DNA from: Lepas anatifera
Lineage: Eukaryota > Arthropoda > Thecostraca > Lepadidae
NCBI GenBank assembly: GCA_034440635.1
Contig: JAOTON010000385.1
Location: forward strand, 3,835,001-3,899,000
Length of the DNA: 64,000 bases
Direction of reading: 5' to 3'
Of this stretch, positions 22,140 through 33,362 are shown in pieces (the stretch's first letter is position 1; each line of letters starts with the position of its first letter). The position numbers and the translations under genes were made by a program. The notes under the pieces were generated by a model. That model had not been told where the DNA came from and did no database searches. It saw only the letters and a program-made list of their open reading frames with translations.

Positions 22140-25100
22140 ACTCCTGAGCTGATCTGAGGTCTTATGAGTCGGCCTGGGGCCCCTGAGCTGTTCAGGGGCC
22201 CCTGAATTAACCTCTGATGTCCTATGAGCTAACTTGGGGCTCCTTGAGATAATCTAAGGTCCCTCGAGCTGGTTTATGCCCCTCTGAACTGTTGCATGGT
22301 CCCTAAGCTGAACTGGGAGCCATCAGCCTGAATGGGCCCCTTGAGCTAGTCAAAGACCCTATACAAGCCGATCTGGGGGCCCCTGAGCTGAGCTGAGCCC
22401 CCAAAGCTAATATGATGCCCCCTGTGCTAAACTGGGGCTCCTGAGCTTATCTGGGGCTCACCCAGAGTTATAGGGCCCCTGAGCTGAGTTTGAAGTGGCC
22501 TCCTTGAGCTGTTCTGAGACGCTACATAAGCCGATCTGGGACCCCTGAGCTGAGCCGGGCTCCTAAGCTGATCTGGTCATCTGAGCTAATCTATGACCCA
22601 CTGTGCAGAACTGCCCCCCCCCACCTCCCCCTCCCCCTTAGATGGACTGGGACCAGTAGAGTAGCCAAGGAGAGTCCAAGGGGTTCGCAGACCCCTCCCC
22701 CCGCACTTGGGCCGATCGTAAGCACTCTAAAGGATTCTCTGATCAGGGGGCCCCCAGAGTCAGTCTCAGGGGCCCCAAGATTGGTTCATAGGGGCCCCGA
22801 GTCGGTCTCAGGGCCCTCCGCCCCGATAGTTAGCATTAAGGGGCCCAAGAGTTGGTCTTAGGGGCCCCCGAGAGGTGGTCTCAGGGGCCCCCTGAAAGTT
22901 GGTTTTCAGGGCCCCTGAGAGTTGGTCGCAAGGGACCCCCGAAAGTTTGTCTCAGAGGGTCCGAGAGTCGGTCTCAGCCTCCCACCCCCGAGATTAAGTC
23001 TCAGACCCCCAAAGTCGGTTTCAGGGGGGCTCCTGGAAGTCAGTCTCAGGGGACCCCCAAGAGTCGGTCTCAGGGGGCCTCCGAGAGTCGAGCTCAGGGG
23101 GCCACGACATATAGTCTCAGGGGGCCCGAGAGTTAGTCTCAGGGCCAAAAGTCTATCTCAGGGCCCCCCAGAAGTCGGTTTCAAGGGCCCCTGAGTCAGT
23201 CTCAGAGGATCCCAAGAGTTGATCTCAGGGGCCCCGAGAGTCAGCCTCAGAAGCCCCGCCCCCTGAGAATCGGTCTAAGGGGTCCCTCGAGAGTCTTTCT
23301 CAGGGGGCCCCTGGGAGTCGGTCTCAGGGGTCCCTGGGAACTAATCTCGGGATAAGTTATTATCAGATACCCCACCAGTGTTGGTCTAAGGGGCTTTCTC
23401 TCAAGGGCCCCGAAAGCTAATATGGAGCCCGAGAATTAGTGTCATGAGTGCCGCCAAGTGCTGGTCTCAGGGGCCCCTCATAGTCTCAGGGGTGCCTCTC
23501 TCAGGAGACAATATTTACTTTCAGGGGGCCCCGAGTAATCATCTGGAGTCCCGAGAGTTAGTCTCATTTGTGCAGCAGAGTGACGGTCTCAGAGGGCCGC
23601 GGAGAGGTGATCTTGGATGCCCTCGAGAATTGGCCTCAGGTTGTCCCCCAAGTTTTTGTCTAAGGGGCCCCAAGAATCAGCCTCGGGGAGCGCTCAAAAG
23701 CTAGTCTCAAAGGCCCCTCCCCCCGAAGTCAGTCTCAGGGGCATCCGAGAGCTAATTTTGGGGCTCTGAGAGTAATCACAAGAAGTTCTCCCGAGTTTTG
23801 GTCTCACGGGCTTCAAGTTGGCCTAAGACCCCTGAGGGCTAATCTGGGGCCTCCTAGAGTAGGTCTCAGAAGCACCAATTGCTCAGTCTCAGGGACACCC
23901 CCTGAGTGTTAGTCTCAGGGGGTGCCCCAGTGTTAGTCTCAGATTGCTATCGGGAGTCAGTCCCAGGGTCCCACGAAAGTCAGTCTTAGGGGACCCCAAG
24001 ATCTGACCTGGATGCCCCCGAGACTCTATGTCTGGGGCCACCCGAGAGCAAGTCTGGGGGGTCCGGTAGGTAGTCTCAGAGGTGCTGCCGAGAATTTGTC
24101 TTAGGAGCTCCGAGCTATACTCAGGGCCCCCTCAGTTTTGGTCTAAGAGTCCCCGGTAATAAGGCCCAGGGGCCCCTGACAGCTAATCGGGGGAGGGGCC
24201 GAAAATTAGCGTCGCGAGTGCCGCTAAGTGTTGGTCTTAGGAGGGCCTCAGAGCTAAACTGGGAATCCTGAGCTTATCTGGGGCTCACTTATACGGCCCC
24301 TGAGCTGAGCTGGGGGCCATGAGCTTAAAGTGGCCTTCTTAAGCTGTTCTGAGACGCTATATAGACCGACCTGGGGCCCCTTAGCTGAAACGGGCCCCTA
24401 AGCTGATCTGGTCATCTGAGCTAATCTGGGGGCCGCTGTGCTGAACTGGGGACCCCGAGATGGTCTGGGATCCCTGAATACTTTTAGAGTCACTGAGCTG
24501 GAACCGTTGAGCTATTCTGAGACAGTACATCAGCCGACTTGGGACCCTGAGCTTATCTAGACCCCTAAAAGCTAATTTGGGCCCTTAGCTAATCTCAGGC
24601 GCCCTGTGATGAACTGAACAGCCCCTGAGCTGGTCTGGGGCACCTGCGCTGTTATTAAGTCCGCTGAGCTGAGCTAAGGGCGATGAGCTTGAATGGGCCT
24701 CTTGAGCTTTTTTGAGCTCTACACCAGCCGACCTGGGGTCCCTGAGCTGAACTAGGCCGCCAAAGCTAGTTTTGGGCTCTAAATTAATATGAGGCCCCTC
24801 TGCTGAACTGAGCAGCCCCTGAGCTAGTCTGGCGCCCCATGCCCAATTATAGGACCCGCTGAGCTAAGCTGGGGGCCATGAGCTTGAGTTGGTCCATTGA
24901 GCTGTTCTGAGACCCTATATCAGCCAACTTGGGGCCCCTGAGCTGTGCTGGGCCCCACAGCTAATTCGAGCCCTAAGCTAAGCTGGGGCCCCCTGTGCTT
25001 ATATGAGGCCTCTGAGTTGGTCTGGAGCCCCTGCACAGTTCTAGCGTCCCTGAGCTAAGTTGGTGGCCGATACCTTGAATGACCCATTGAGCTGGTTTGA

Positions 25101-25470
25101 TACCCTATATCAGCCGACCTGGGCCCCTGAGTTGAGCTTGTCTCCCACAGCTAATATGTGGCCCCTGTGCTGAACTGGGGTCCCCAGCTGGTCTAGCCCC
25201 TTGGACTCTGCTAGGGTCATTGAGCTGGGATCCGTAGGCTTAAACGGGTCCCTTGAGCTGTTCTGAGACCCTATATAAGCCAACCTGGGGGGCCCTGAGC
25301 TGAGCCGGGCCCCTAAGCTAGCCTGGCTTCCTGAGACAATCTGGAACGCCCTGTTCGGAGCTTTTAGGGCCCTGTGCTTATGTGGGGTCCCTTAATAAAG
25401 TGGTCCCATGAGCCGGTCCCTTAGCCCATGAGCAGATTTGGGGCCCCCAGAGCTGACTAATTTGGTTCCT
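22140..25470. repeat. Degenerate GAGCT / GAGAGT-GGTCTCAG array
   Basis: About 3.3 kb of short-period units of roughly 20-25 bp. The outer parts (22,140-22,640 and 24,240-25,470) use GGGGCCCCTGAGCTGATCTG. The middle part (22,740-24,240) uses GGGGCCCCGAGAGTCGGTCT. In the right part a longer unit recurs, marked by GAGCTGTTCTGAGAC at 24,341, 24,509, 24,704, 24,899, 25,089 and 25,255, a spacing of 166-195 bp. Open frames across the array reflect its low stop-codon content and do not look like a protein. Confidence 0.9.
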
Positions 25471-25526
25471 GAGCCATGGTTTGGGCACTGGGGGGCCTCT
25501 ATGATGACTTGGCGGCTTCTGAGCGG

Positions 25527-25700
25527 CATAGGCATAGGAAACGGGAGAGTGGCGGGCCAGGGGAGCCACTGGCCCTCCACTGTTCTGTGGTGGACCGCTG
25601 CAACGCATATGCAAATATCAGCAACTGCAATATACAACGAAAAAACCCGGGCGGGCACGACAGCTTGTCTGGGAAAGTCCAGTTTTGGCGTATGCCCTCT
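25527..25700 (+). repeat. Internal direct copy of the outer element's left end
   Basis: CATAGGCATAGGAAACGGG, GGGCCAGGGGAGCCACTGGCC and CAGCAACTGCAATATACAACGA match the first 130 bp of the outer element in order and orientation. Its own left flank (CTGAGCGG) is not repeated downstream. A tandem or truncated second copy is likely. Confidence 0.75.
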
Positions 25701-25997
25701 GCAAACCCCTGGACCGAAAGCGCTTCATGAAAAAGGCCAAGGCACCTACTATCCGAATGCTCCCAGATGGACCCCGAAAACTGGACCCAATCAAATTCTG
25801 GCCCAGACCGCTCCCAACACAGAGCGCTAATTCGGACACGCAACCCGCACCACAAGCCGAGCAGCAGCCGTCCCTCGGTCATCAACGGGCGTGAAGAGCC
25901 GTCTACAGGCCGTCTTCCACTACGAAGTGAAAAATATCACCACAGAGCTATTCGATGCGAGGGAACTGTTGGAAAAGACGTAAATAACACGTAATGT
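25701..25997. other. Unassigned part of the outer element
   Basis: Sequence between the internal end copy and the nested element's target site. No recognised motif. Confidence 0.4.
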
Positions 25998-26093
25998 ATG
26001 GAAATCAGTGACGGATCTAGGATTTCGTTAAGGGGGGCCCAGGCTCGGAGGGCGCCGAACCTGGGGGGCGCCGAACCTGAGGGGCGCCAATTT

Positions 26094-26629
26094 CAGTGGC
26101 GGATCTAGCCGGTCGGTTTGGGAGGAGCAAACCAAAGTCGAAAAGCAAAAAAAAAAAAAAACGTCACGCAGTAAAAAGCTGCGCTACCAATATCACTTGC
26201 CCGTAGAATTTTGGGTATTTGAGGCGAAAAGCCAAAAAAAACTTCACGGGGTGAAAAATATGGGCTCGAGATACTTCTTCCTATCCAAGGCTGGCTATAC
26301 TATGACTTGCTATACTATGGAGGTCTGGCTATACTATAACTGAGAATTATTGATATTTACTCCATGATTCTGATGAAGGGCTGTGCCCGAATATATAATC
26401 TTCAGTGTTTTTTACATTTCCGGATTCGAGGGGACAGGCCAGGGAACATCTTATCAACCTATGTTCTGTTTGAAGTTGAGAGTTGGAACACCAAAATCTT
26501 GCTTATAAACTAAGAAGGAGTAAGGGAAAAAAGGAGGTCGATCGCTTTGGGGGGCGAAAACGCAGTTTTGCCCCGAGCTTTTTCGTTTGGGGGAATGCCT
26601 TTTTCCCCTCCCCCTTGGATCCGCCACTG
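26094..26629 (+). mobile_element. hAT MITE, 536 bp, innermost of three
   Basis: Termini CAGTGGCGGATCTAGCC and (inverted) CAGTGGCGGATCCAAGG, with GCCAATTT repeated exactly at 26,086-26,093 and 26,630-26,637. Related copies at 46,830-47,227 (reverse) and 51,361-51,746 share ACGTCACGCAGT, CACGGGGTGAAAAATATG and TTCTGTTTGAAGT. This copy has roughly 150 bp extra (about 26,290-26,440) with three GGCTATACTAT repeats. Confidence 0.92.
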
Positions 26630-26989
26630 GCCAATTTAACACCCAAAAGGCGGCCAGTGTCAATGAAGAACGCGTTTAAAAAGGATTTGTAAATGCTTAT
26701 TTTCATGAAAGCTTCCTCTCAGTGAGGACATGTTCACGTTTACCATCAAGCATATTTCGGGCCAGCTAACGACTGGTACCGTGGTAGAAAATGCTGAAAG
26801 CACCCACTGACACTAACTGAAGCACGATGAGCAAATAATACAGTTATATTCGGTCATGGTAAAAACTGAGGTGTCGTATCCACCACCTCCACTTATCACA
26901 GTTGTCCTGGCTAACGGCTCAATACTGAAATACCCGATTGACGCTAACCTGAGCCTCATAGGCCGCAGAACCTCTGCGGGCCTGGGCCC

Positions 26990-27660
26990 CTGAGTTTTCG
27001 TTGACTTCGATGAGTTTATATCGAGTCCCCTCAGCTGATCTGGGACCGCTTTAGTTAACCAGGCTCTCACACTGAACTTGAAACCTATATGTCGCCGCTG
27101 AAGCCAGCTTTTTGGGCCCTTTTATTGATATAGGGCCCCCTCAACCGGTCCTGGGCCCTCTGAGCTAAAAGCTGGAGCTCTGAGCTCTGAGCCCCAAGCT
27201 GGATTAGTGTCCCTTAAGCTGGTCAGGGTCCCCTGGGTTGGTATTGTTTTCGTTTAACTAATATAGATCCCTTCAGCTTGTTTGGGGCCCGTTGTGCGTA
27301 TCTGGGCACTAGTTCGTCGAGGCACCCAGCTAGTCTGGCCCTATTAGTTTTATGGGCCTTCTGAGCTTCTGCAGGTTCCCCTCAGAGTGTCTGGGCCCCA
27401 TGAGTTGAAAATTGGACCCCTGGGTTAGTTTTGGGTTCCTGAGCTTATTTAGAAACCGTTTAAATAGGTAGGCACCCCACGCTGGTCTTGAGAATCCTGT
27501 GTTGGCGCTGAGGTCAAATGAGCTCGTCGGGGGCCCTTATCTGGGGCCCCCTTAACTGGCACGGACCCCTCAGCTGATTTTGGAGACCCAAAATCCCGCC
27601 TACCGGATTCCACCCACGCCAGATTTCCTGACTCCCTGAGGGCCCCTGGGGGCCATTGGG
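26990..27660. repeat. GAGCT-type array inside the nested element
   Basis: Units of the form GGGCCCCCTCAACCGGTC, CCCTCAGCTGATCTGGG and CCCCAAGCTGGATTAG resemble the outer element's array but are more diverged, so two distinct elements carry related arrays. Confidence 0.7.
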
Positions 27661-27789
27661 GATTTTTCCCGCGATCAGCGCTAGGGCCCCTCCCCGAGAC
27701 AAAGCTTACAACATGTCTCTGTGTATATACTCTAGCATCTGCCAGAGTTGAGCTAGAATCATTTTTAGGCACACTTCGCTTCCTCTCGT

Positions 27790-28520
27790 TACGGCGAATC
27801 ATCAAATAATGCATAATATGACTATACTAGGTCAAAACATAAAAATGACCTGACCTAAGGCTAGGTCAAGGTCGTCATCTAGCCTAGCATAGTCAGTATG
27901 CATATGAATCAACTCACAATAGCAATAAAAAATGGTATCAAAATACGGGTTTTATCAATATTTCCTGCAAAGCAATTAACCTAAGTCTTAAAACCTGCTT
28001 AGGAAGCCCCAGATGAACTCTCAGAGGTAACATGTCTAAACTTGCAACATGAACCGATAAAGAGGCCTAGGATACCATGATTTGGGGAATCCGAAGGTAT
28101 TCCAAGCGGCATCTGCAGACATAGAGCAATTTTTCGGCAAATTTCCGTTTTACCCCATGCATTTTCAATGGAGAGGTCATGATTCGTACCTGTCCCTAGG
28201 CCATCGATGGGAAAAATCCCGCAATAAATGTATTAGTACTTTTTGGGCCCATTATATGGTACAAGTTTGAATTCGATAGATTCACCCTTTTCTTACTTAC
28301 GCCAACTTAAACATTTTTTGGGGTGAGGTCACTTGACCTGCACTGGTGACCTGACCTGAGATGACGCAACCTTAAATTTTGAGGGAAAGTTGCGGAATTG
28401 ATCAATGATAAGGTGTGACAAGTACTGTGTCGCTTCGCGCCGACGTTTTTTCGTGCCACTGGGAGACCTCGAGGGGGTGTTCAAGCACCCCCCCCCAACG
28501 GGCCGGAACGGGGCTCGAAT
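27790..28520 (+). mobile_element. TGACCT-rich fragment
   Basis: Shares ATGCATAATATGACTATACTAGGTC with copy C near 2590 and ends near GACCTCGAGGGGGTGTTCAAGCACCCCC, comparable to 49,408-49,440. TTAA ends were not identified. Confidence 0.65.
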
Positions 28521-28799
28521 ACTCTAGAACAGGGCTGAGGCCAAAAGGGAAGGCTCTAAACAATGTCTGCAATTTTTGGGGTCAAGGTCCTTCAAGGTCA
28601 TTGACCTATTACAGCACAACCCAACATATTATGCCTAATTTACGCTATAACTAGCGCTGTGCCCAAGCTTACCAATGACCTTTGATCAAGCCTTGATCAT
28701 CAAGGCCAGTGACCTTTAAAATTGACCTGTAACCTTGATCTAAACACTGAATAACCTTTACTCTGATATAATAGCATACGTCATAATAAGAATCGTAAC

Positions 28800-31700
28800 A
28801 TTATGCAACGCCATTTAGGGGCTGTCCAGGAGTACCTGTGCTCATCAGGGACACCTATGCTCTCTGGGGGGGGGGCCTTTGCTTCGATGAGGCACCTGTG
28901 CCACCCAGGGGCGCCTTCGCTCCCCAATGGACGCAACCTAGCTATCCAGGGGCATCTTTGCTGTTCCGGGGGTGCCTTTGATACCCAGTGCCCAAGGGGA
29001 GCTTTTTCTTATCCAGGTTCACCATGGTATTGAGGGGCGTATTTTTATTCAAGGTAACCTATACTACCCAGTGGCGCCTACCCTATGCAAGGGGCGCTTA
29101 GGCTATCCAGGGGGCGGCAATTTGCTATGCATAGGGCGCCCTTATGCTCTCCATGGGCACCTCATTCAGAGGGTGCCTCTGATATTCAGGGGCGCTTTTC
29201 CTATCAACAGGGTACCTGTGCCATCTTGGGGCTATTCTTATCAAGGGACGCTGCTGTTATTCAGGAATACCTACACCACTGTCGAGGGTCGCCTTTGCTA
29301 CCCAGAGGCGCCTTTACTTCTTAGGAAATTTGGCGCCCGTGCTTTAAGGAGTGCTTCGGCATCGATTGATTGCTCTATTATTGGGCTTAGGTGCACGTGA
29401 ACCTTGAGCTCATGTAGCGCCCATATTGTTGCTAAGGAACGCTTATGCTATCAAAGGGCGCCTTTACTATCCAGGGCCGCTGTTTTATTCAAGGCAGTCT
29501 GTTCTATCCACGGGCATCTGATATTTCGGGGGCGGTGCCTAGGTTATTCAGGAGGCGGTTTTTTTCTCCACAGGGGCGCACTATTGCTTTCCAGGGGCGC
29601 CGTTACTGCCCAGGGGTGTCTTTCTATCCAGGGGCGCATATGCTGTCTAGGTGTATTTTTCAATCACAGACATGATTGAAATACATGCCCCTACGTTATC
29701 CTGGGGTGCTTTTTGTCTCCGGTGAGGCGCTATTTTTCTCTTCCGGGCACCAGTTTATCCAAGGGCACCTATGCTGTCCAGAGAACCTTTGTTATCTAGG
29801 GCTGCCTTCGCTGTTAAGGGGCACCTTTGCTACCCAAAGGGAACATTTTACTTTCCTGGAGTGCTTATTTCCATCTAAGGGGAACATATGCTATCTTGGA
29901 GCGCCTTTGCAAACATGGGGCGCATTTTTCTATCCAGGTGCGCCTTTGCACTTCAGGGGGCGCCTCTGCAATCCAGTAGGAGCCCAAAATAGATGGAGAA
30001 TAAAAATTCTGAAATAAGGCGCTCGAACACTGAAATAAAGTGCCTAGTTATCAGAAAGAGGCGCTCATCTGCTGAGCGGGGAGGACTGCTGGTTGGTGAG
30101 GGCAGCGTTCTCGGAAACGGGGCGCACATACTGAAAAAGGCACCCGGTTGCAGCGATGGAGCACTAAGCCTTCAGTTATAGGTTAATGAAATGTGGTTAA
30201 AGGCAGTCAATGCTCAAATTGAGCGCTCGAGCCCTGTAACAGAGCGCGCGACTGTCAGACAGGTGTGCCAAACCATAGACAGTAGGGCAGCTGAAGATGG
30301 AAAGGGACACCTATGATATCCTGGGGGCGCCTGTACTCTCAGGTGAGGCGCTTGTTTTCTTTCTCAGGCGCCTAGTTTATCCATGGCCGCCTATGCTGTC
30401 CAGATCATCTATTTCAAGAAGGGTTAACTTTGCTGTCCAGGGGCGCCTTTGCTATCCAAGGGCGCATATGATATCTGTAGGGCGCTTTATGCAGAGGGCG
30501 CCTAGGCTGTCCAAGGGCGCCGTCCTAACCAAAGGCCGCCTTTCACTTCCCTGAAGTGCCTATTTCTATGTAAGGAGTGCATATATTATCTAGGAGTGCC
30601 CTTGATATACGGAGACGCCTTTTTGTCCAGCGGCGCCTTTGCTCTTGAGGGGCGCTGCTCCAATCCAGGGTAGCTGAAGATGGATAAGGGACATCTATGT
30701 TATACAGGGGGAGCCTGTACTTTCCAATGGGGCGCTCATTTTCCTTCTCAGGCACCTAGTTTATCTAGGGAGCGCATAGGCTATCCAAAAGCGCCTTTGC
30801 TTTCGAAGGGGTGCCTTCCTAGGGGCGCCTTTGCTATCCAGGGGCGCCTTTGCTGTCCAAAGCACTTGTGTTATCCAGGGTTGTCTTTGCTGTCCAGTGG
30901 CGCCTTTGCTATCTAAAAGTGCATATGATATCCGTCGGCGCTTTATCCAGTGGGCGCCTGGACTATCAAAGGGCACTTTTTCTATCCAAGGGTTGCATTT
31001 ATTTTCCTGAAGTGCCTATTTCTATCTAAGGGGCTCCTATTCTGTCCAGGGCACCTATGTTTCCCAGATTTGCCTTTGCTGTCCAGGGACGCCTTTGCTA
31101 TCCAAGGGCACCTTTCTTAACCAAGGGGCGCATTTTGCTTTCCTGGAGCGCCTATTCCTATCTAAGGGGCGCATATGTTATCTAGGAGCGCCTTTGATAC
31201 CAGGAGGCGGTTTTTTTCCAGGGGCGCCTTTGCTCTTGGTGGGCGCTGCTCCAATGCAGGGCAGCTGAAGGTGGATAAGGGACATCTATGTTATACAGAG
31301 GGCGCCTGTACTTCCCAGTGGGGCGCTCGTTTTCCTTCTCCGGGCTCCTAGTTTATCCAGGGGGCGTCTAGGCTATCCAAAGGCGGCTTTTCTATCGAAG
31401 GGGTGCCTTCCTAGGGGCGCCTTTGCTACCCAGGGGCGCCTTTGCTGTCCACGGCACTTGTGTTATCCAGGGTTGTATTTGCTGTCCAGGGGCGCCTTTG
31501 CTATCCAAGGGTGCATATGATATCCGTAGGCGCTTTTTCCAGTGGGCGCCTAGGCTATCAAAGGGCGCCTTTTCTACCCAAGGTGAGCATTTTATTTTCC
31601 TAAAGCGCCCATTTCTATCTAAGGGGCGCTTATGCTGCCCAGGGCACTTATGTTACCAAGATTTGCCTTTACTGCCCAGGGGCGCCTTTCCTAGCCAAGG

Positions 31701-33130
31701 GCGCATATAGTATCCGTGTGGCGCTTCATCCAGGGGGCGCCTAGGCTATCTAAAGGCGGTTTTTCTATCGAAGGGGTGCCTTCCTAGGGGCGCCTTTGCT
31801 ACCCAGGGGCGCCTTTGCTGTCCACAGCACTTAGGGTTGTCTTTGCTGTCCAGGGGCGCCTTTGCTATCCAAGGGTGCATATGACATCCGTAGGGCGCTT
31901 TTTCCAGTGGGCGCCTAGGCTATCAAAGGGCGCCTTTTTCTACCCAAGGTGAGCATTTTATTTTCTAAAGCGCCTATTTCTATCTAAGGGGCGCTTATGC
32001 TGTCCAGGGCACCTATGTTACAAAGATTTGCCTTTGCAGCCCAGGGGCGCCTTTCCTAGCCAAGGGCGCATATGATATCCGTAGGGCGCTTCATCCAGGG
32101 GGCGCCTAGGCTATACAAAGGCGGTTTTTCTATCGAAGGGCTGCCGTCCTAGGGGCGCCTTTGCTGTCCACAGCACTTGTGTTATCCAGGGTTGTCTTTG
32201 CTGTCCAGGGGCGCCTTTACTATCCAAGGGTGCATATGACATCCTTAGGGCGCTTTTTCCAGTGGGCGCCTAGGCTATCAAAGGGCGCCTTTTTCTACCC
32301 AAGGTGAGCATTTTATTTTCCTAAAGCGCCTACTTCTATCTAAGGGGCGCTTATGCTGTCCGGGGTACCTATGTTACCAAGATTTGCCTTTGCTGCCCAG
32401 GGGCGCCTTTCCTAGCCAAGGGCGCATATGATATCCGTAGTTCGCTTCATCCAGGGGGCGCCTAGGCTATCCAAAGGCGGGTTTCTATCGAAGGGGTTCC
32501 TTCCTAGGGGCGCCTTTGCTACCCAGGGGCGCCTTTGCTGTCCAGGGGCGCCTTTGCTATCCAAGGGTGCATATGACATCCTTAGGGCGCTTTTTCCAGT
32601 GGGCGCCTAGGCTATCAAAGGGCGCCTTTTTCTACCGAAGGTGAGCATTTTATTTTCCTAAAGCGCCTATTTCTATCTAAAGGGCGCTTATGCTGTCCAG
32701 TTCACCTATGTTACCAAGATTTGCCTTTGCTGCCCAGGGGCGCCTTTCCTAGCCAAGGGCGCATATGGTATCCGTGGGGCGCTTCATCCAGGGGGCGCCT
32801 AGGCTACCCAGGGGCGCTTCATCCAGGGGGCGCCTAGGCTACTCAGGGGTGCATTAGTTCCCCATGGCGCAATCTTGCTATCTAGTGGCGCCTTTTCTTT
32901 GCTGGGGCGTTTTTGTTAGCTTTCTAAATTTCATCTTCAACATTTTACTGGGGCGCAAAAGACCAGTAAAGGCGTCTAGTGTTTGGGCAGGGGCGCTTTG
33001 CCATGGTTTTAAGGAGTATGTGTTTATTCAAGTGGAATAAGTGGTATCTACCACCTTGGCGTACGAAATGGGTACAGGCGCGCCGCTCATATCGGGCGCC
33101 TTCGGCGCCCGATATGAGCTGAGCTTTACT
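28800..33130. repeat. Degenerate 19-20-bp GGGGCGCCTTTGCTATCCA array
   Basis: About 4.3 kb of variant units containing GGCGCC, densest from 30,300 onward. A higher-order unit is clear at the right: GTGAGCATTTTATTTTC starts at 31,583, 31,949, 32,304 and 32,641 (spacing 366, 355, 337), with near-identical text between. The left part (28,800-30,000) is more diverged. 29,990-30,300 is a weakly related gap with GGCGCTC-type units. The gradient suggests recent homogenisation at the right end. Confidence 0.92.
33085..33119. repeat. Perfect hairpin beside the nested element's right end
   Basis: GCTCATATCGGGCGCC, a TTC loop, then its complement, 70 bp from the terminus at 33,189. Confidence 0.9.
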
Positions 33131-33362
33131 GGGGCGCTTTGGAGCTAAGGGGGGCCCGGGCCCCTGGGCCCCCCTTGGATCCGTCACTGATGGAAATACC
33201 TAGTGTAGGCCGGTGTTTATGCGTGTATTATCGACACCAAATGAACAGTTTTAAAACTGCTCATAATTATGGGCCCCTTGGGCTGGGGGCCCCCCTTGAG
33301 CTGGGCCCCCTTTGGGGTTGGCCCCCCACTTTTCAACCGGTTCCTACGCCCCTGGAGAAGGG

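Larger units (their letters stand above)
26006..33189. mobile_element. Nested hAT-like element with GGCGCC array, 7,184 bp
   Basis: The left terminus CAGTGACGGATC and the inverted right terminus CAGTGACGGATC are identical over 12 bp, and both lead into AGGGGGGCCCAGG. ATGGAAAT flanks both sides exactly (25,998-26,005 and 33,190-33,197), the 8-bp duplication of a hAT insertion. No transposase remains. The contents in order are a nested MITE, a short GAGCT-type array (about 26,990-27,660), a TGACCT-rich fragment (27,790-28,520) and a 4.3-kb GGCGCC array. Confidence 0.9.
21971..33354. mobile_element. Outer hAT-like element with internal arrays, 11,384 bp as found
   Basis: The left terminus CATAGGCGTAGGAACCGG and the inverted right terminus CAGGGGCGTAGGAACCGG match at 16 of 18. 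The 8-bp flanks GAGAAGGG (21,963-21,970 and 33,355-33,362) are identical. This is the hAT pattern of an 8-bp duplication with CA...TG ends. Subtracting the nested 7,184-bp element and its 8-bp duplication leaves about 4.2 kb. No transposase frame is present. The interior is mostly a GGGGCCCC/GAGCT array, and the GAGCTGGGCCCC motif reappears at 33,270-33,320, next to the right end and beyond the nested element. This supports one continuous host element. Confidence 0.85.

Noticed and set aside
26350..26385. Hammerhead-like CTGATGAAGGGCTGTGCCCGAAT
   Set aside because: The second core box reads GAAT, not GAAA, and no flanking stems I and III could be drawn.
28800..33130. CRISPR-like spacing of similar short repeats
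   Set aside because: Units are contiguous and degenerate without unique spacers, and the window is eukaryotic.
22852..33187. Many open frames of 60-142 codons in the two arrays
   Set aside because: They track the low stop-codon content of the GGGGCCCC/GGGGCGCC units in several frames; no protein repeat stays in one frame over the array.
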